NCBI RefSeq assembly: GCF_021018805.1
Contig: NC_086250.1
Coordinates: 62,621,322-62,685,321, forward strand
Direction of reading: 5' to 3'
Source of the DNA: Prinia subflava
Taxonomy: Eukaryota > Chordata > Aves > Passeriformes > Cisticolidae
DNA: 64,000 nt
The position numbers were made by a program, and so were the translations under genes. This document shows, in pieces, positions 50,091-63,051 of this stretch. The stretch's first letter is position 1, and the number at the start of each line of letters is the position of its first letter. Under the pieces are notes generated by a model that was not told where the DNA came from, did not search any database, and saw only the letters and a program-made list of their open reading frames with translations.

Positions 50091-51528
50091 ACTAACACTT
50101 ATGTTTGCAATATCACAAAATATTCAGTTACCTCTCAGTTAATATATTTTTTTTTGAGGCAATTATATATTGAAGTGTGAATAGCAAAGGCCCACTGTAA
50201 ATGAGGACTGCAGAAATAAATGCCTAATATGGTCTGAAATTATTAGTAACCAATTCATAAATCTAATATGAAAAGAATTTATAAAAGTACTCATAGTATC
50301 ATCAAGCACTGTTAGATAACTGAGACATAATGCATTTTCCACTATTTTCCATTTCCTTTTTCTCCTACATCACATAGACATTTCTGCAGAGTTAAATTAA
50401 AATTTAAGCTTACCTTCCTTGAGAAAATTGATTTAAAACTTTTGATGCAATAAATAAATGTTTATGTTTGCAATTTTTTAGATTTAAGAATGGATGAAGA
50501 ATAACATAATTAAATATAAGTTTCATTTTGTCAATAAGCTTCCACCTTTCCTCCTAAGGATTTTTCCATCCAACTTGTTTCATATATAAATAGCATTTCC
50601 TCACAGAAAATAAATTTTGAAATGACTTAGGGAGTTACACAACCTAATCATTCAGGTTGCATTAGCAAGTTTCCATGCTCATAGGTTTGAGCCCTGGAGG
50701 AAATTTGATACACAATTCATCTCTACATTTGTTTGGATGTCATATTCCAAGACACTACTCTCATTTTCTTGTATCCCTTACTAGAAATTAGTTTTCTGGG
50801 TCAAACATTTTCTGTGCTTTGATAGCAAACAACAAAATAGATCTTTAAATCTTACTGAAACTTCAAAATAACTTTTACTTTTCAAATGTCTGGTTATTAA
50901 TACCTCTGCTGCCACTAACTGCACTAACAAAAATAAAACCTAAAATCAGTCAACTCATGAATCATAGAAAGCCTTTCCTAATATTTAGATTCCTTTAAAT
51001 TGCTGGTAGTGATATGCAAACTACCTTAACCTTACAGCATCCAAGAATTTCTATGATGCTACAAAAATCTTCATGTCTCATAAAAAAAGAAGAAACTTCT
51101 GGAAAGTCATAAATGGCATTGAAATTATTTTCCCATATACAGAGAAAATATTTTCTTTCACAAGAATTGTGGGAAAACCTATATCTAATGAATTTAAAAT
51201 CAACTTCTGGTTGGCAAGGAGTCTTAAATTATGAAAAAAATGCTAAGTCTATTCCTCAGTCTTCTACTAGCTTTACATGTGACCTCAGGAAATTTATGTG
51301 GCTTATTATATTTTCAGGTTCACATCTTCACAAATAAATACTGATTTAAAACTTTTCAAAGTCTTTTGATTGCTTAAGCAGAAAATATTTTATAAATACT
51401 TGAAAAATATTAAGCCTTATCTTTGGAGATGAAAAAACTCTGGGTAACAGTAAAAACTTTCTGCTACTATGAATTACTACCATTTCTTCCTATTTTTGTT
51501 CTCATGGCAGTTTTGTTGGTGGTTCTAT

Positions 51529-51575
51529 TTGTTTGCTTTTGTTTGGTTGGGTTTTGGGGTTTTTTGTTTGTTTTC
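51529..51575. repeat. G/T-rich low-complexity tract
   Basis: TTTGCTTTTGTTTGGTTGGG, then TTTTGGGGTTTTTTGTTTG. The complement matches the A/C-rich class. Confidence 0.85.
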
Positions 51576-52696
51576 AGTAGAACAGTAGCTTTTAGGTAAC
51601 TGAAACATACTGGAAGAAAATAGGATATATGTTAATATATACAGAATATTAAATGAAGAGTCATTCTAGCCTACTTATGGATAGATAAGCAGATAAGCAG
51701 CAATAAAAGAAAAAAAAATTAACAGTATTCAGGGACAATATGGAACAGTATTCTGTGATGCATCTTTCCCACTATTGGAAAATGCAGTGATGCTTTGAAC
51801 TTTAGCAAAACTAGTTGGTACTGGTTTGTTTTGACATATAAACGTCTTATCAAACCCAGTTTGTTCATCATGGTGCCTTTCCTGTGATGGTCAAAGAAAA
51901 GGTGATATTTCCCATGCTCTATTTGATGTCAATACTCAATTGTGCCTTGTCCAAGGTGCTGCCAATCCAGGGGCTGTCAGTCCTGGGGTTTTTGCAAGAC
52001 TGTATGAAAACCATCCTTCATGTATCTGAAGAGAAATTATGCAATGCCTATAGCTCTTGTTTTCCCCTAAGCTTTCCCTGAGTGGAGCATGCCATTTCCG
52101 TCTAGTCTGTAAAGGTTTTGTTATATAAACCAAGTCACTGACAAAATCTGATGTCAAATCCTATTCACTGGGGATTGTTTATAGCCAAAAGATCAGAATG
52201 ACTTTCAACCCATTTTGTCAGGACTCAGTGACTGGCCTCCCTTACAGAGTTATCCTAGGTTCATATCACTTTTTCATGTTGTTATAATTCTAAAAGACTT
52301 TCAAAAAATATGAACAGCACTGGAATTTTAATTTTATTCTTTGTACCACAAACATAAACAGATACTTTAATAAGGGATCACTAAACCTAAACTTATGTTG
52401 TTCCATATTTCATATTGATTTCGAATGCTACTTGCATATTTTTAAATCTGTATTTAGTTAGAATAAAAAGAAAATTAAGAGGTTTTTTCTGACTAACTTC
52501 AAGTTTATACTACTGAAGTTGCATCAATTGCATAATTTCTATTTAATTTTTAATAGCCTCTTACGCCAAGTGAGATGTTATAGTAAAATTATAAGAGAGG
52601 CTTGTGGGGCTGGGGTATTTTTCTGTCTGCATACATTGTCTGTGGAACCCAGTGATTAAACCAATCAAATTGCTGAGCAGAATGTAATTAATTTTT

Positions 52697-52725
52697 GAAA
52701 AAAACCCAAAAAACAAAAAACAAAC
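52697..52725. repeat. A/C-rich mixed tract
   Basis: Seven A residues, then CCC-AAAAAA-C-AAAAAA-C-AAAC. Same class as the tract near 27276. Confidence 0.85.
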
Positions 52726-55435
52726 TGTTGTTTACTCCTCTCTGAAAAATACAGATATAATAAAATGTGATAAGTAAAGGCTCTCTTACAATTAAATGAT
52801 GTCTATAGATATTTTTAAAATATCATTATCTTGGATTTCAGCTTCACTTCTTTGTTTACCTGGTTTTGTTTCAGTGGAAACTACTGAGTGGATTATTCAA
52901 GATCTAAAGACACAAATTCATCATACAGGGATCAATGGAAATTGTAAATTTCAAGGGATCAATTTGGAATTCTTTTCAACTGCAATTTTTCAGTTTTAAA
53001 TGGGTACTCAAGCTTTGGTAAATAAAAATCTTTTCCCTTAAACTCTGTGTAAACAAGATACAGATGAATGGTGCTCAATCAAAGGAATTCACAGCTAACC
53101 AAAAACTAGTTGGATCAGGCTCTAAGTCTACAGAGTAGAAAATTATGACCAAAAAAAAAAGCTAAAAATTTAGCTTTGATTTCTAAGTTATATAAAAGGT
53201 ATTCCAAATTGCCATCTTTTAATGATCTTAAAAATGTTTGTTTCATTTACTGGATTGTTAGAAATTATGAAATTGGGTTACTTAGAAATATAAATTTATG
53301 ACACTTCAGACAGAAGTGGAATAGTTAGGAATTCTGCAGCAGCTCCAGTGCAGAAGGGAGGTTGAGTGAACAGGTATCAGCCACTTTTGTTTTGCTGTTA
53401 TTTCACATGGCTCTAGAGAGTGAACAGGCACATCCCCTTGGACACTGGCACAGGAGCAGGAGATGGTGTTTGGTCAGTGATTTTGTTCTCCTCCACTTTG
53501 TTCTGTCTGCTGCAGCTGAGGGTCAGCACTGACTCTGATCACAGAGACATTTGCAAAATAACATGGCTGGCACTTTCATCCAATTCTGATACTACATTAA
53601 TGATTGGAAGAGTAATTTGCATCCACCTGGCTCTTCAGGGAGCACATGAACACACTTGCACATGCAAGTCTAAATATATGCAAATATCTGCACAAACAGA
53701 GAATTTTGAATACACTTATTATTAAAAAATACAGTTTTACAAGACTTACAGGAGGAGAAGTTAAACTTCACATGGACTTTCTTGGTCTTTATTAAGAAAA
53801 AAAAACAACTGAGTTATGAATATGCAAGTCTAGTGGAATGTACTCATCCATTTTAAAGTATTTTGAAAATTTTATTCTAGCATGTTGGAATACCTAATGA
53901 AAAACTTATGGGAAATAGATGGCTCCTTCCTGTTAGGTTCCATATTAAAGTCCACACTTCTTTACAACCTAATTAATTAGTTATGATAACGAAAAATTAC
54001 ATTTTTTATTGACTCCCAATTCAGTTACTAAATTTTCTTCTCTAAGCAGTAATTTTCTGCTTGGAAAATTTACTCCTATCTTTGTATCTTGGTTAGCAAA
54101 ACATCAAGAATTTCAGCAAAGAACAGAGTTTATATCCCTTACCAATACTGAGAAATAGGGAAATATATAACTTTATGTCATATAAATGTGACATCTATCT
54201 TCTTTTCTATTCCTATTACAAGTAATTTCATTCCACGAGATAAAAATATAAGTGTTTGTATTCTCCCACACTTACATATGTCTAAGTCAAAAAATGAAAA
54301 CACTTTGCATTGATGTACTGCATACCTTAACAATGGAGAGCACTTCTTTTAGCACTGTGTGGCTGACTCAAAGCCTGCTGAAATTCAAGGGACAAGCTTA
54401 TGATGACTTCAAAAGGTTTCAAAGGTTTTTGAACAGGCCCCCTAGTGTCTCATCCACTCTAATTTTTAACACCCCAAGCAATAAAACTCCCTCTAGTCTT
54501 CTTTAATTAGCTCACACAGTAATTTTGTGAATTATTTTTAAATACAGAATCTATTCTACATCCTTGCTGATTTCACAGTTACTTGTGTAGAGCTCTCCTA
54601 TTAGTGTGTTCTCAGAGAATTTAATCTTTTTTTTGAATCAGTTCAGAATGCCTTTCTTCCAGATGTAATCTCAGTTTCCACAATCACAAGGGTAGTTCTT
54701 TTATAACCTAGGAAATCCTTTGATGTCTGTTTGTGTGATTGTGGTGTACCAGTAGATATCTAGACCATTAATATTTCATTTGACTTAGATATACTGTATT
54801 TTAAGCATCTTGGAAATATTCTTTCCTCTTTTTCCAGCAGACTTAATGGTTTGCAGTAGATGTTTCTAGTGCATCTATTCAAGATAAGATAAAACAAAAC
54901 AAAATGAACCCACCTCATTTGTCAAAACACAGTTTGCTGGAGTTGTGATTATTTTGATACACTGTTGACATATTATTGCTACTTGCTTGTAAGAAGTACT
55001 GTAATACTTCTACGATATATAGTCATTAATGTTCCATCTAGAAGAAATATTACCCAAAACTTACATAGGCCCATCTGATCTTTCCACATTGTAATTTGCA
55101 TTATATTTTAATTCATATTCAGAGGTACTGATTAAAACAGTATATTGCCATCATCTAAACCTCTCTAGCCTTTGGAAGTGGTTTCCTACTTTGATACCAA
55201 GTCCTATAAATTCTAAAAAAATAATTTCTCAGTGTGAAGTCAGATAAGAGAAATATATAGGTTTTTTATAAGTACAATACTAAGGATGCAAATCACTGCA
55301 AAGGCCTTTTATAATCTTACACTAATAGGAAGGATAACTCTTTTATGACAATGAATAACCATGTCTTTACTACAGTCAATCACAAGTTCCACACCAACTA
55401 AACAGAACAATCTGTGCTTTAAAGATTTAAAGAAC

Positions 55436-56302
55436 AGATTGGATTTGAAGGCACCTTAACAATCACCTCATTCTAACCCCCCTGCCATGGGCAGGGACAT
55501 CTTCCAGCAGACCAGGAAGAGCTCCATCCAACCTGGCCTTGAACACTTCCAGGGATGGGGCAACTGCAACTTCCCTGGGCAACCTGTTCCAGTATGTCCA
55601 GTGTTTTTTACCTTCACAGTGAAGAATTTCTTTCTAATATCTAATCTAAATCTGCCCTCTTTGTTGCTCCTTGTTCTACCACTACATGCCCTTGGAAAAT
55701 GTTCCTTTCCACCTTTCTTGAAGCCCCCTTTAAGTACTGGTAGGGGCTCTAAGGTCACCCCAGAATGTTCTCTTCCCCAGACTAGATAGATCATTCATTC
55801 TCAGTCTGCCTTCATAGGAGACATGCTCCAGACCCCTGATCATCTTTGCTTTCTTCTCTGGACTCCCAACAGGTTCATGCCCCTCTTATGTTGATGACCA
55901 CAGAGCTGGATGCAGAACTCCAGGGAGGGTTTCACAAGAGCAGGGTACAGGGGGAAAATCACCTCCCTAGACCTGTTGGCCACTCCATTTTTGATGCAGC
56001 CCAGGATGCAATTGGTTTTCACAGTAGCAAGTGCACATTGCGGGTTCATGCCAAGCTTGTTTCAACAAGCTCACTCTCAAGTCCTTCTCCTCAGGGCTGC
56101 TCTCAATCTACTCTCCACCTAGCCTGTGTTTATGCTTGGGATTGCTTCAACTCACATGCAGGACTTTGCACTTGGCCTTGCTGAACTTCATGAGGTTCAC
56201 GCAGGCTCACCTCTCAAGCCTGTCAAGGTCCTGCTGGATGACATCCCTTCCCTCCAACGCACAGCTTGGTATCAGCGGCAAAACTGCTGAGGGTGCACTC
56301 AC
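55436..56302 (-). mobile_element. CR1 LINE fragment, C-terminal ORF2 and 3' region
   Basis: Minus-strand reading starts near 56302 with the antisense of GTGCACCCTCAGCAGTTT and AAGGGATGTCATCCAGCAGG (C-terminal RT region). The segment VKPSLEFCIQLCGHQHKRG lies at about 55890-55946, matching the family's 'VRPHLEYCIQ-W-PQ' motif. Next come GRFRLDIRKKFFTVKVKNTG, and then the 3' UTR with CTGGAAGATGTCCCTGCCCA and GGGGGGTTAGAATGAGGTGA. The two coding blocks share a frame but are separated by stops, so it is inactive. It is 5'-truncated. Its 3' UTR differs from that of the copy at 38740, suggesting another CR1 subfamily. Confidence 0.93.
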
Positions 56303-57840
56303 AAAAACATGACTAGATTCCTCCTGACTATGAATGACAAATTTTCTCACACAAGTAAGCAGTATTTCTTTAACATCCATGTTCAAAACTATTGTTCTCG
56401 GTGACAGATAAAAAAAGTGTTCGAAAGAGCTCTGCCTCCCATAGTCTCATGCCCTTAGTGGACCAATATCATAAGTGACTCACAGAGACACATCTTTTCA
56501 TGTTTGGTATGTTCCATTGCTCACTTATTTCATGATTTAAGATTTTAGACGCATGATATGCTAGGATCTAGGATCTAAGGCTCCTGTGGTGTAGCTGTTG
56601 GTGTTCCAAGAGTCATCGTTTTCTTATTGTAATCTCTGAGTACCAGAGCCAGATTTGATTTGCTCAAAAAGCATGGGTAAGACTTAAAAGTCTTCGATGG
56701 TGTCTATTCAATAATAAAAGAAGTTAGAAATCACAGGACACTTTTTCTAGATATCTTTAAGACATCATAGCCTGAAAATACAGGCAGAAATATTATTACC
56801 TTTTGGCATCTTATTTTTTAAAAAAGTTATTTCTTTCTTAAGAACACAAAAAACCCCCAAATACCAAAAAGTTCATATTCTGTCTCAAATTGTTATTTGA
56901 TTTGAACTGAACTAAATGGGAAAATTTTCATGGCCTTGTTGGAATCTTTCTCTCAAACAGACCAATGTATTTCTCAAAAAGAATCCTCAGGCCTCTTTTC
57001 CTTACTATATGACTGAGATAAGATTGTTGTAGGTCCTCCATTTTCCAACAGCTCCTGTATTATTTAGACACCTATATCATACCACATACATAAAATACTT
57101 TATCGACAGTCCTTTTCACTCTCACTTAAAACTGTCTCTAAGATTATTCAAACTCCCATCAAGTCTAGAGGAAGCCTGTGGTGATTCAAACAAGATTCTT
57201 TCACTTCCTGAAAAAAGATCCCCTTTTCATTTCTCTTGGCTGAAATACCTTTGAAAAACCCGATATAAACTTACTGCTTAGAAAGAGAGAAATTGTAGTT
57301 GTTTTCACTGTTGAATATAGAATCCAGAAGACATGTTAGATATAATTGATGGCAGTTTACAGAAGAAGATCGGCTTTTTAGACATCAAAACTTCTCAAGA
57401 AAATTTCTGTCACCTTGCTGACACTATTGACTTTTCTCTAGATGATTGACACATGAGTCCAACGAGAGGGTAAGAAAATGTACTTTTAATCAGCACCCTT
57501 AATGACTGTAGAAAACTGAAGTTGCTCATGTGTTCTTTATTAAGACCTCTTATGTGAGATGCTCTATTTCCTCTTCTAGTTTTGATACAGGTGAGGTTCA
57601 ACATCAGAAGAAAATATTATCTGAAATCATGTTTACACCAAAAAAGTGAAACAACATCAGTTCAAAACAGCACTAATATTGGGTGTTCTACACAAATGAT
57701 GACTGTCCAAAGCAAAGCAGTCAGCATATGGTTGTACTGTTCTCTGATCAGTGACTGTTTATTCTGTTACTGTTAAACTGTTAAATATTGCTATTGGGGT
57801 GGGGCTGTAGGTGATGTTTGTGCATGCATGCTTGTTGCCC
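56303..57840. other. unique AT-rich non-coding sequence
   Basis: No gene or transposon is clear. An A/C-rich tract lies near 56845-56870, and a duplicated AGGATCTA word occurs near 56563-56576. Confidence 0.65.
56845..56870. repeat. A/C-rich mixed tract
   Basis: ACACAAAAAACCCCCAAATA followed by CCAAAAAG. Same class as the tract near 15679. Confidence 0.75.
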
Positions 57841-57883
57841 TTTTTCTTTTTTCTTCTTTTTTTTCCCTTCTTTTTAATGTCAG

Positions 57884-58086
57884 GGCAGAGAAATAGCCCT
57901 TCTTCATCTTCTATCCTTACTGAAACAGAAATGGTGAATCTAACTTGGACCAGTTCACAGGCAAATACCACCACCCTTTTTAAACAGCCTCAGTCTTCGA
58001 TATTCATTGCCTTCACTGAACCAATCCGTCATATGAATTGTGCCATACACACATCCAGAACTCCTTGCCTCCACAACCTCTCATGA
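57884..58086 (+). CDS. candidate exon after a strong pyrimidine tract (product unknown)
   Basis: A roughly 40-base pyrimidine-rich run (57837-57875) leads to AATGTCAG, with AG at 57882-57883. One frame then stays open for 66 codons to a TGA at 58084-58086. The peptide is rich in Ser, Thr and Asn and has possible N-glycosylation sites (NLTW, NTTT), but I recognise no domain. No strong donor lies inside it and no AATAAA follows closely. The open frame also continues back through the pyrimidine tract as a Phe-rich segment, which is compositional. Chance is the more likely explanation. Confidence 0.15.
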
Positions 58087-60658
58087 TCCCCAGCTGCCTT
58101 TGGACATTTGAGTGTATATGGCACAGCATTTTTACCCATTCATCTGGTCCTTGACATAGCTCATTAAAACCCATTGCTCTGCTTACACTGGGTCTGGAAA
58201 AAGAGACCAGCAAGTTCCAGGATAGTTGTAAATTTTGAACCCTTATCCAAGATGATGGCTCATCTCATAGCTTAGCCTACTCTGAAAAAGCTTAACCTAC
58301 TTTGGAAAATGTAACAGTCTCCCTTTGGTGGTGGTGTTTTAATAAGGAAGAGATTGAAGTCTAGGGACCCAAAATACATTTGCTTACCTAGAAGCAAACC
58401 TTTTGAGAAGCTGTGTTCTGCAAAAAAACCTCACCCCACTCATGAAGATACAGTTGAACATTATGTGACTGCCAATCCACTACATGGTCTCTTACTGAAA
58501 GCCTTGTAGCTAATGAGTTACCTCTACTGACATTTGACTTGCAAACCACAATCTCAAAACTACAGCACAGTCACTTATACTCTGTCAAAATGTTATGATG
58601 CTATTTTGTGTCCTTGACAGCTTTAACATCACAATTGTACACTACAGCAGCTCTGCTAAGAGTGGTTCCTGTTTTAAAGCCCTTTCAATAAACAGTAACA
58701 TAAAATCCTTAAAAAAATAATAAAACAGCCAACAGTTTACTTAGCAGGAACCTATAACTTCAAAATGGTAAAAAAGAGATTAATATAATGAGAAAAATGA
58801 TGTAATTGCAAATGACATTATCGGGTTTTCAGTTTCTGCAGTGAATCACATGCAGCTGTATGCATTTGGACCACACCTGTGTATGCTCTGCACTGCATCT
58901 CGTTGGCAGTTTGTAGCAAGGCCATTTGCCACATAAGAAGAGATCTGCTCAGATGGAACCTCAAATATTTACTTAAAACAACAGGGCTCATTACAATCAG
59001 TGTTTCACAACAGCGAGCTCCAAATATTCAAAGGAAAATAGATGACTGTATATTTTATGGAAATACCATATTTTGATCCATGTACAAGAATGCTTCCACA
59101 TAACACTGGGAAAATGTCCAGAAGATGAGCACACCATCTTTAGTGTGGTACTGTGAGAAGCACACAACTTGAATACAGGTACAAATGTTCAGGACAGCTT
59201 CTGGGAAACTGCTGCTGTGCTGTTCCAAACTAGTCACCATGTGAAAGCAAACAATAAGCAATCTATAGTCATCTATCAAAATAAGCTGCATTTCTATGTG
59301 CTGCTCTACATCTGATTTTTTTTTTCTGTTCTATTTTTATACAATTTTCAGAAACATCTAAAGACATTTTGTTTGTTAAAAAATTCATATTGGAAGATAT
59401 TTTTAACTTTACTATGCTATTCAGTGGAGCATACAAAATATGGAAATATAAATCCTCCACAAAATAGTCTTGTTTTTTAAAAATAATACATCATATTCAG
59501 ATTCCTCATAAACTTTTATGATATAGCTTTTGAAGCATAGACCAGAAAAAGCTGTGGGTAACAGTGAGAAAACAAGGCAGAACAAAGGAGATTCTTGAAT
59601 TATTCCATATCCGAATTACTAACAGATAACAACCCATGTTTTGTGAAAATAAAATTAAAACTCTTCTTGTCAGCAGACCAGTGTTTCACTTTGACCCTTC
59701 TTCATATGACAAAGAATGCAACTGATTTGCCATGTTTGGGGGGTCTGAAAGTTAAACCTAGGTCAGTCACAGTCAGTTCTCTTCATTGTTGTCAAAGAGA
59801 AATGAGCACCTCCAAAAGATAGTACATTTCATCCTAAAATAGCTTCTAAAGTAGGCCAGATTATTTATCTTTCAGCTATGCCTATTTATTCCATTTACTG
59901 GAAAGGAAGCCTTTGTGACTAGCATGAAATTAGACAACTGTCTTTAACAGGACTGAAGTTACATAAAATTAAACCTGTTCAGATCATCTGTCTTTCATTT
60001 AAGGACTGGCATGGGAATACGTGCATTTAATACTGTATTTATTTTTATATCTGCAAGGATTTTTAGACAGTAGTTAAACAATAACATGATGTCTCATTGC
60101 GTTCTATACAGCAATGCACAGATCCCTCACCTGGGTGTAAATACATTGATCAAGTAAATGTTGAGCCTGCAAACAAGGTCTGTTAAAAGAACGTTGCATT
60201 TGATCAGTGACCATTACTTTCAGTTAAACATTCAGTCACCATCACGTTGGTTATTTACTTAGTTTAAGTTTTTTCTCATCACTCTGCAAAGAAAATTTTG
60301 AAGTATCTCCACTAAAAGCTCTACAGGAGTGCGTTACAGCCTTTATTTCTCAAGGGTCCATGGAAAAAGAGATCAGACTTCATCTAAAGAAAAACTTTCA
60401 CCACACCAATTGAATCTGGGCTACCAGGTAAATGTTTTCATAGCATGGCTCTGCAAAAGTTGTCAACTGATAAATGTACTGTAGCTTTCTGTGTTATATC
60501 AAACAATTTATTAGATTTTTTTTAAGATAACATGTATCAATTTTCTGCAAAACACAAACTATCTTCATTATTTTTCCCCATCTCTTTTTTTTTTCCCATT
60601 CTTTCCGTAATCTCTCCATAAAACTTTCCTTCTTTCTCTAGTATTTGATTTATTTGGT

Positions 60659-60659
<1 letters not shown>
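58087..60659. other. unique AT-rich non-coding sequence
   Basis: No supported gene, retroposon or CpG cluster. The open frames are under 79 codons on both strands. Confidence 0.65.
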
Positions 60660-60691
<32 letters not shown>

Positions 60692-60715
60692 TTTTTTTTT
60701 TTTTTTTCTTTCTTG
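60660..60715. repeat. long poly(T) tract
   Basis: A run of about 30 T residues, one A, about 17 T residues, then a T/C-rich end; roughly 56 bases in all. On the minus strand it is poly(A), and a Lys-rich frame across it is an artefact. It could be the tail of a minus-strand retrocopy, but no recognisable body lies to its left-hand (minus-strand upstream) or right-hand side. Confidence 0.95.
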
Positions 60716-62499
60716 CAACTGTCTTCAAACTTTCTGCTTGTTCTCTTTGCCCAGTCTTTTAGAAGAGTGGGCTATTCCCATAATTCTTACCATGAACAAT
60801 TTACCACCCAAACCAATAGCACCACACAGAAAACGGCCATATATAAAAGGTGCAGGTCTTCGGGTCCTGAAAGTTACCTACAGTGCTCTCCCTACCTCTC
60901 CTCTTCTCTTCCCTTTTGTAATTAAGCTCACACCTTTTATTAATAGACTATCCTGTATTGGTGAGTTTTTCACACCATAACTGTATTTAGTGACTGCTTT
61001 AGCTGTATTTCAAAAGTCTATTCAGGCACCCATCATCTTCAGTACAACCCAGTGGCAGGGTGTAATTTCTGAAGATTTATTCTGGTGATATTTTCTGCAG
61101 AAGCTAGCAGTGTTGTGGAAGCAGAGAAACAGGCCTGGGAAGCATTTATAAGGCTTGACAGTTTTCAAAGGACAACCGAATGTGCATCTAAAGCAGCTTC
61201 CAACCCTCTGAGCTTGGCCAGTCATACAGGATTTTCATCTCTCTCCATTTCCACCCACGATTAAGTTTTCTATGGGCAGCATAATTCCTACAATGAATGG
61301 ATGTATTTAACTGATTTTCATCTGATGTTTCTGTCTTCCAGCCTGATAGGGTCCCTCATGTAAAAAATAAAACCCCACTCATACTAGAAGAAAATGGCAC
61401 AGGCACTTGGATTTCAGTTGTTGCAACTAAATAATTGTTGCACTCCGGATATATTTGGAGGCAAAACACTTTCTGATGCCCAAAATTATTTTCCTTTATG
61501 GTCAAATAAAGAAAACTGCCTTAGGAAATAAATGATTTTATTCAGCCTGGCTTTGAAAAAGGCAAAACCCCTTAATTTTCTAAGCTTTTCTGTAGGAGAA
61601 AACAAGTTGCTTTTTTAAGATTCTGTTGTGCAACAATTCAAGGGGAGATGATGTTTATCATATTAGTACAATCATTTAAGGCTAATTCTACCTTTAAAAT
61701 ATACAGCACAAGGCTAGATTGACATCTAAATGAAAACATAGATCACTGGTCTCGCAGCAAGACAATTCCCCTGGTGAATGGGTTAAACTGTTGCTGTCAG
61801 ATTGAATACAATTAGTACAAGTGATATGCAAAGAATTGCTCTGTCAGGAAATGTCACTGTCATTGAGCACAGTTCCCAGGCTGCCTCCAATTTTTTGTCT
61901 GGCTCAGAAAATTTTAATAACAGGTCAGAATTCAAATGGAAAAATTTAACCAAAGTGCATAGCTTCTCCCCAGCTTCTATTTTAATTTTCATTTTCTGCT
62001 TTGTGATTCACATAATTTTTTGGTTACCAGGAAACTATTCTTAACTGTCCATTTTCTGGTTTACTTAACTCTTCTTCTCTGGTTATTGTTGAGTGAAACT
62101 AACAGTTTTTGTTGGTATTTCTTACACAACTTAGTCTTTTGATTATTTTTTTCAGATAACCATTTAGAAACCACACAGACAGCAAAATACAAGTACAGAA
62201 GAAAAAAAATTATTTTCTGTAGAACATCACTTGGAACCTATTCACTGTAATGCCCACCCACATCCTGTAATCATTCTTTTTCCCACCCTTTCTTTATTGC
62301 AGTCCTCCAAAGGTTACTTTTGGTGCTAATCTCTTTTTTTCCCACTATATTTTTGCCCTTAGTATGTGAGGCATTTTAGCACCTTGTACTTCTGTGCTAA
62401 CTCCTCCAGATCCTCCTTTCTATTTTGGCGAAAACGGTCACCTTTTCAGTGCTTTCCTGTTATTTTCCAGCAGGTCACAGATTCCTGCTGGCCCTATAC
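60716..62499. other. unique AT-rich non-coding sequence
   Basis: No gene is supported. The open frames are under 112 codons; the longest (60645-60980, plus) begins in the poly(T) tract and is an artefact in its first third. Confidence 0.65.
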
Positions 62500-63051
62500 A
62501 TGACACTGGGCAAAACTTTTGAGTGAGTTTGCAGACTCCTGCAAGGCGGGTGGCTGGGAATTAATACTCTGGGAGTTAAAGTGCCCTCAGGAAACTGGGT
62601 TAGGGATGGCTCAAAGGGAAGGTTAAGTGCCTGTCCTAGAGTCATGCCCTTCTACGAGCCAATGAAGCAGGCAGGGTGAAACGGTGCTATGATGGCACAT
62701 AACTGGTTATTGCCTTAAGGAAATGGGTGATCAACAGGGTACTCAGCTTGACCTATCTGGGAACTGTCTTTGGGCTGGAGCGCCACTGAGTAACTAAAGG
62801 ACAGCAGTGCCAGAGCCCAAATTATGGGCTTTTGAGAATTCCCTTTTCCACGCTTGCTAAAGAGCATCTTTTTCTGCATAAAGTACTGTCCCTCATGAGT
62901 CAGAGCCCCCTGGAGGCTCAGAAAGGGGCTGCCTTGCAACTTCAGCACTTGTAACCCTTCTGCCCTTGCAGATGGCAAGAGCAAGGGCCACCTCTCCTGT
63001 CAGCCCCACGGAGGCTCTGCTGACCCCTGGGGACCGAGTGCTGCTGAGCTG
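62500..63051. other. GC-raised left flank of the minisatellite
   Basis: Less AT-rich than the DNA before it, rising in GC toward the repeat. An acceptor-like CCCTTCTGCCCTTGCAG ends at 62971. It is followed by ATG and an open frame (MARARATSPVSPTEALLTPG) that runs into the array. The 89-codon minus-strand frame at 62715-62984 has no domain. I cannot tell whether this flank belongs to an exon, an LTR-like insertion or ordinary unique DNA. Confidence 0.4.

Larger units (their letters stand above)
50091..55435. other. unique AT-rich non-coding sequence
   Basis: Over 5 kb with no supported gene. It holds a G/T-rich tract near 51529-51575 and an A/C-rich tract near 52697-52725. The 101-codon frame at 53420-53725 has no recognisable domain and is probably chance. 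The sequence is strongly AT-rich at 50100-50600 and 52300-53300. Confidence 0.65.

Noticed and set aside
60537..60728. Minus-strand Lys-rich open frame
   Set aside because: Translation of the poly(T)/poly(A) tract.
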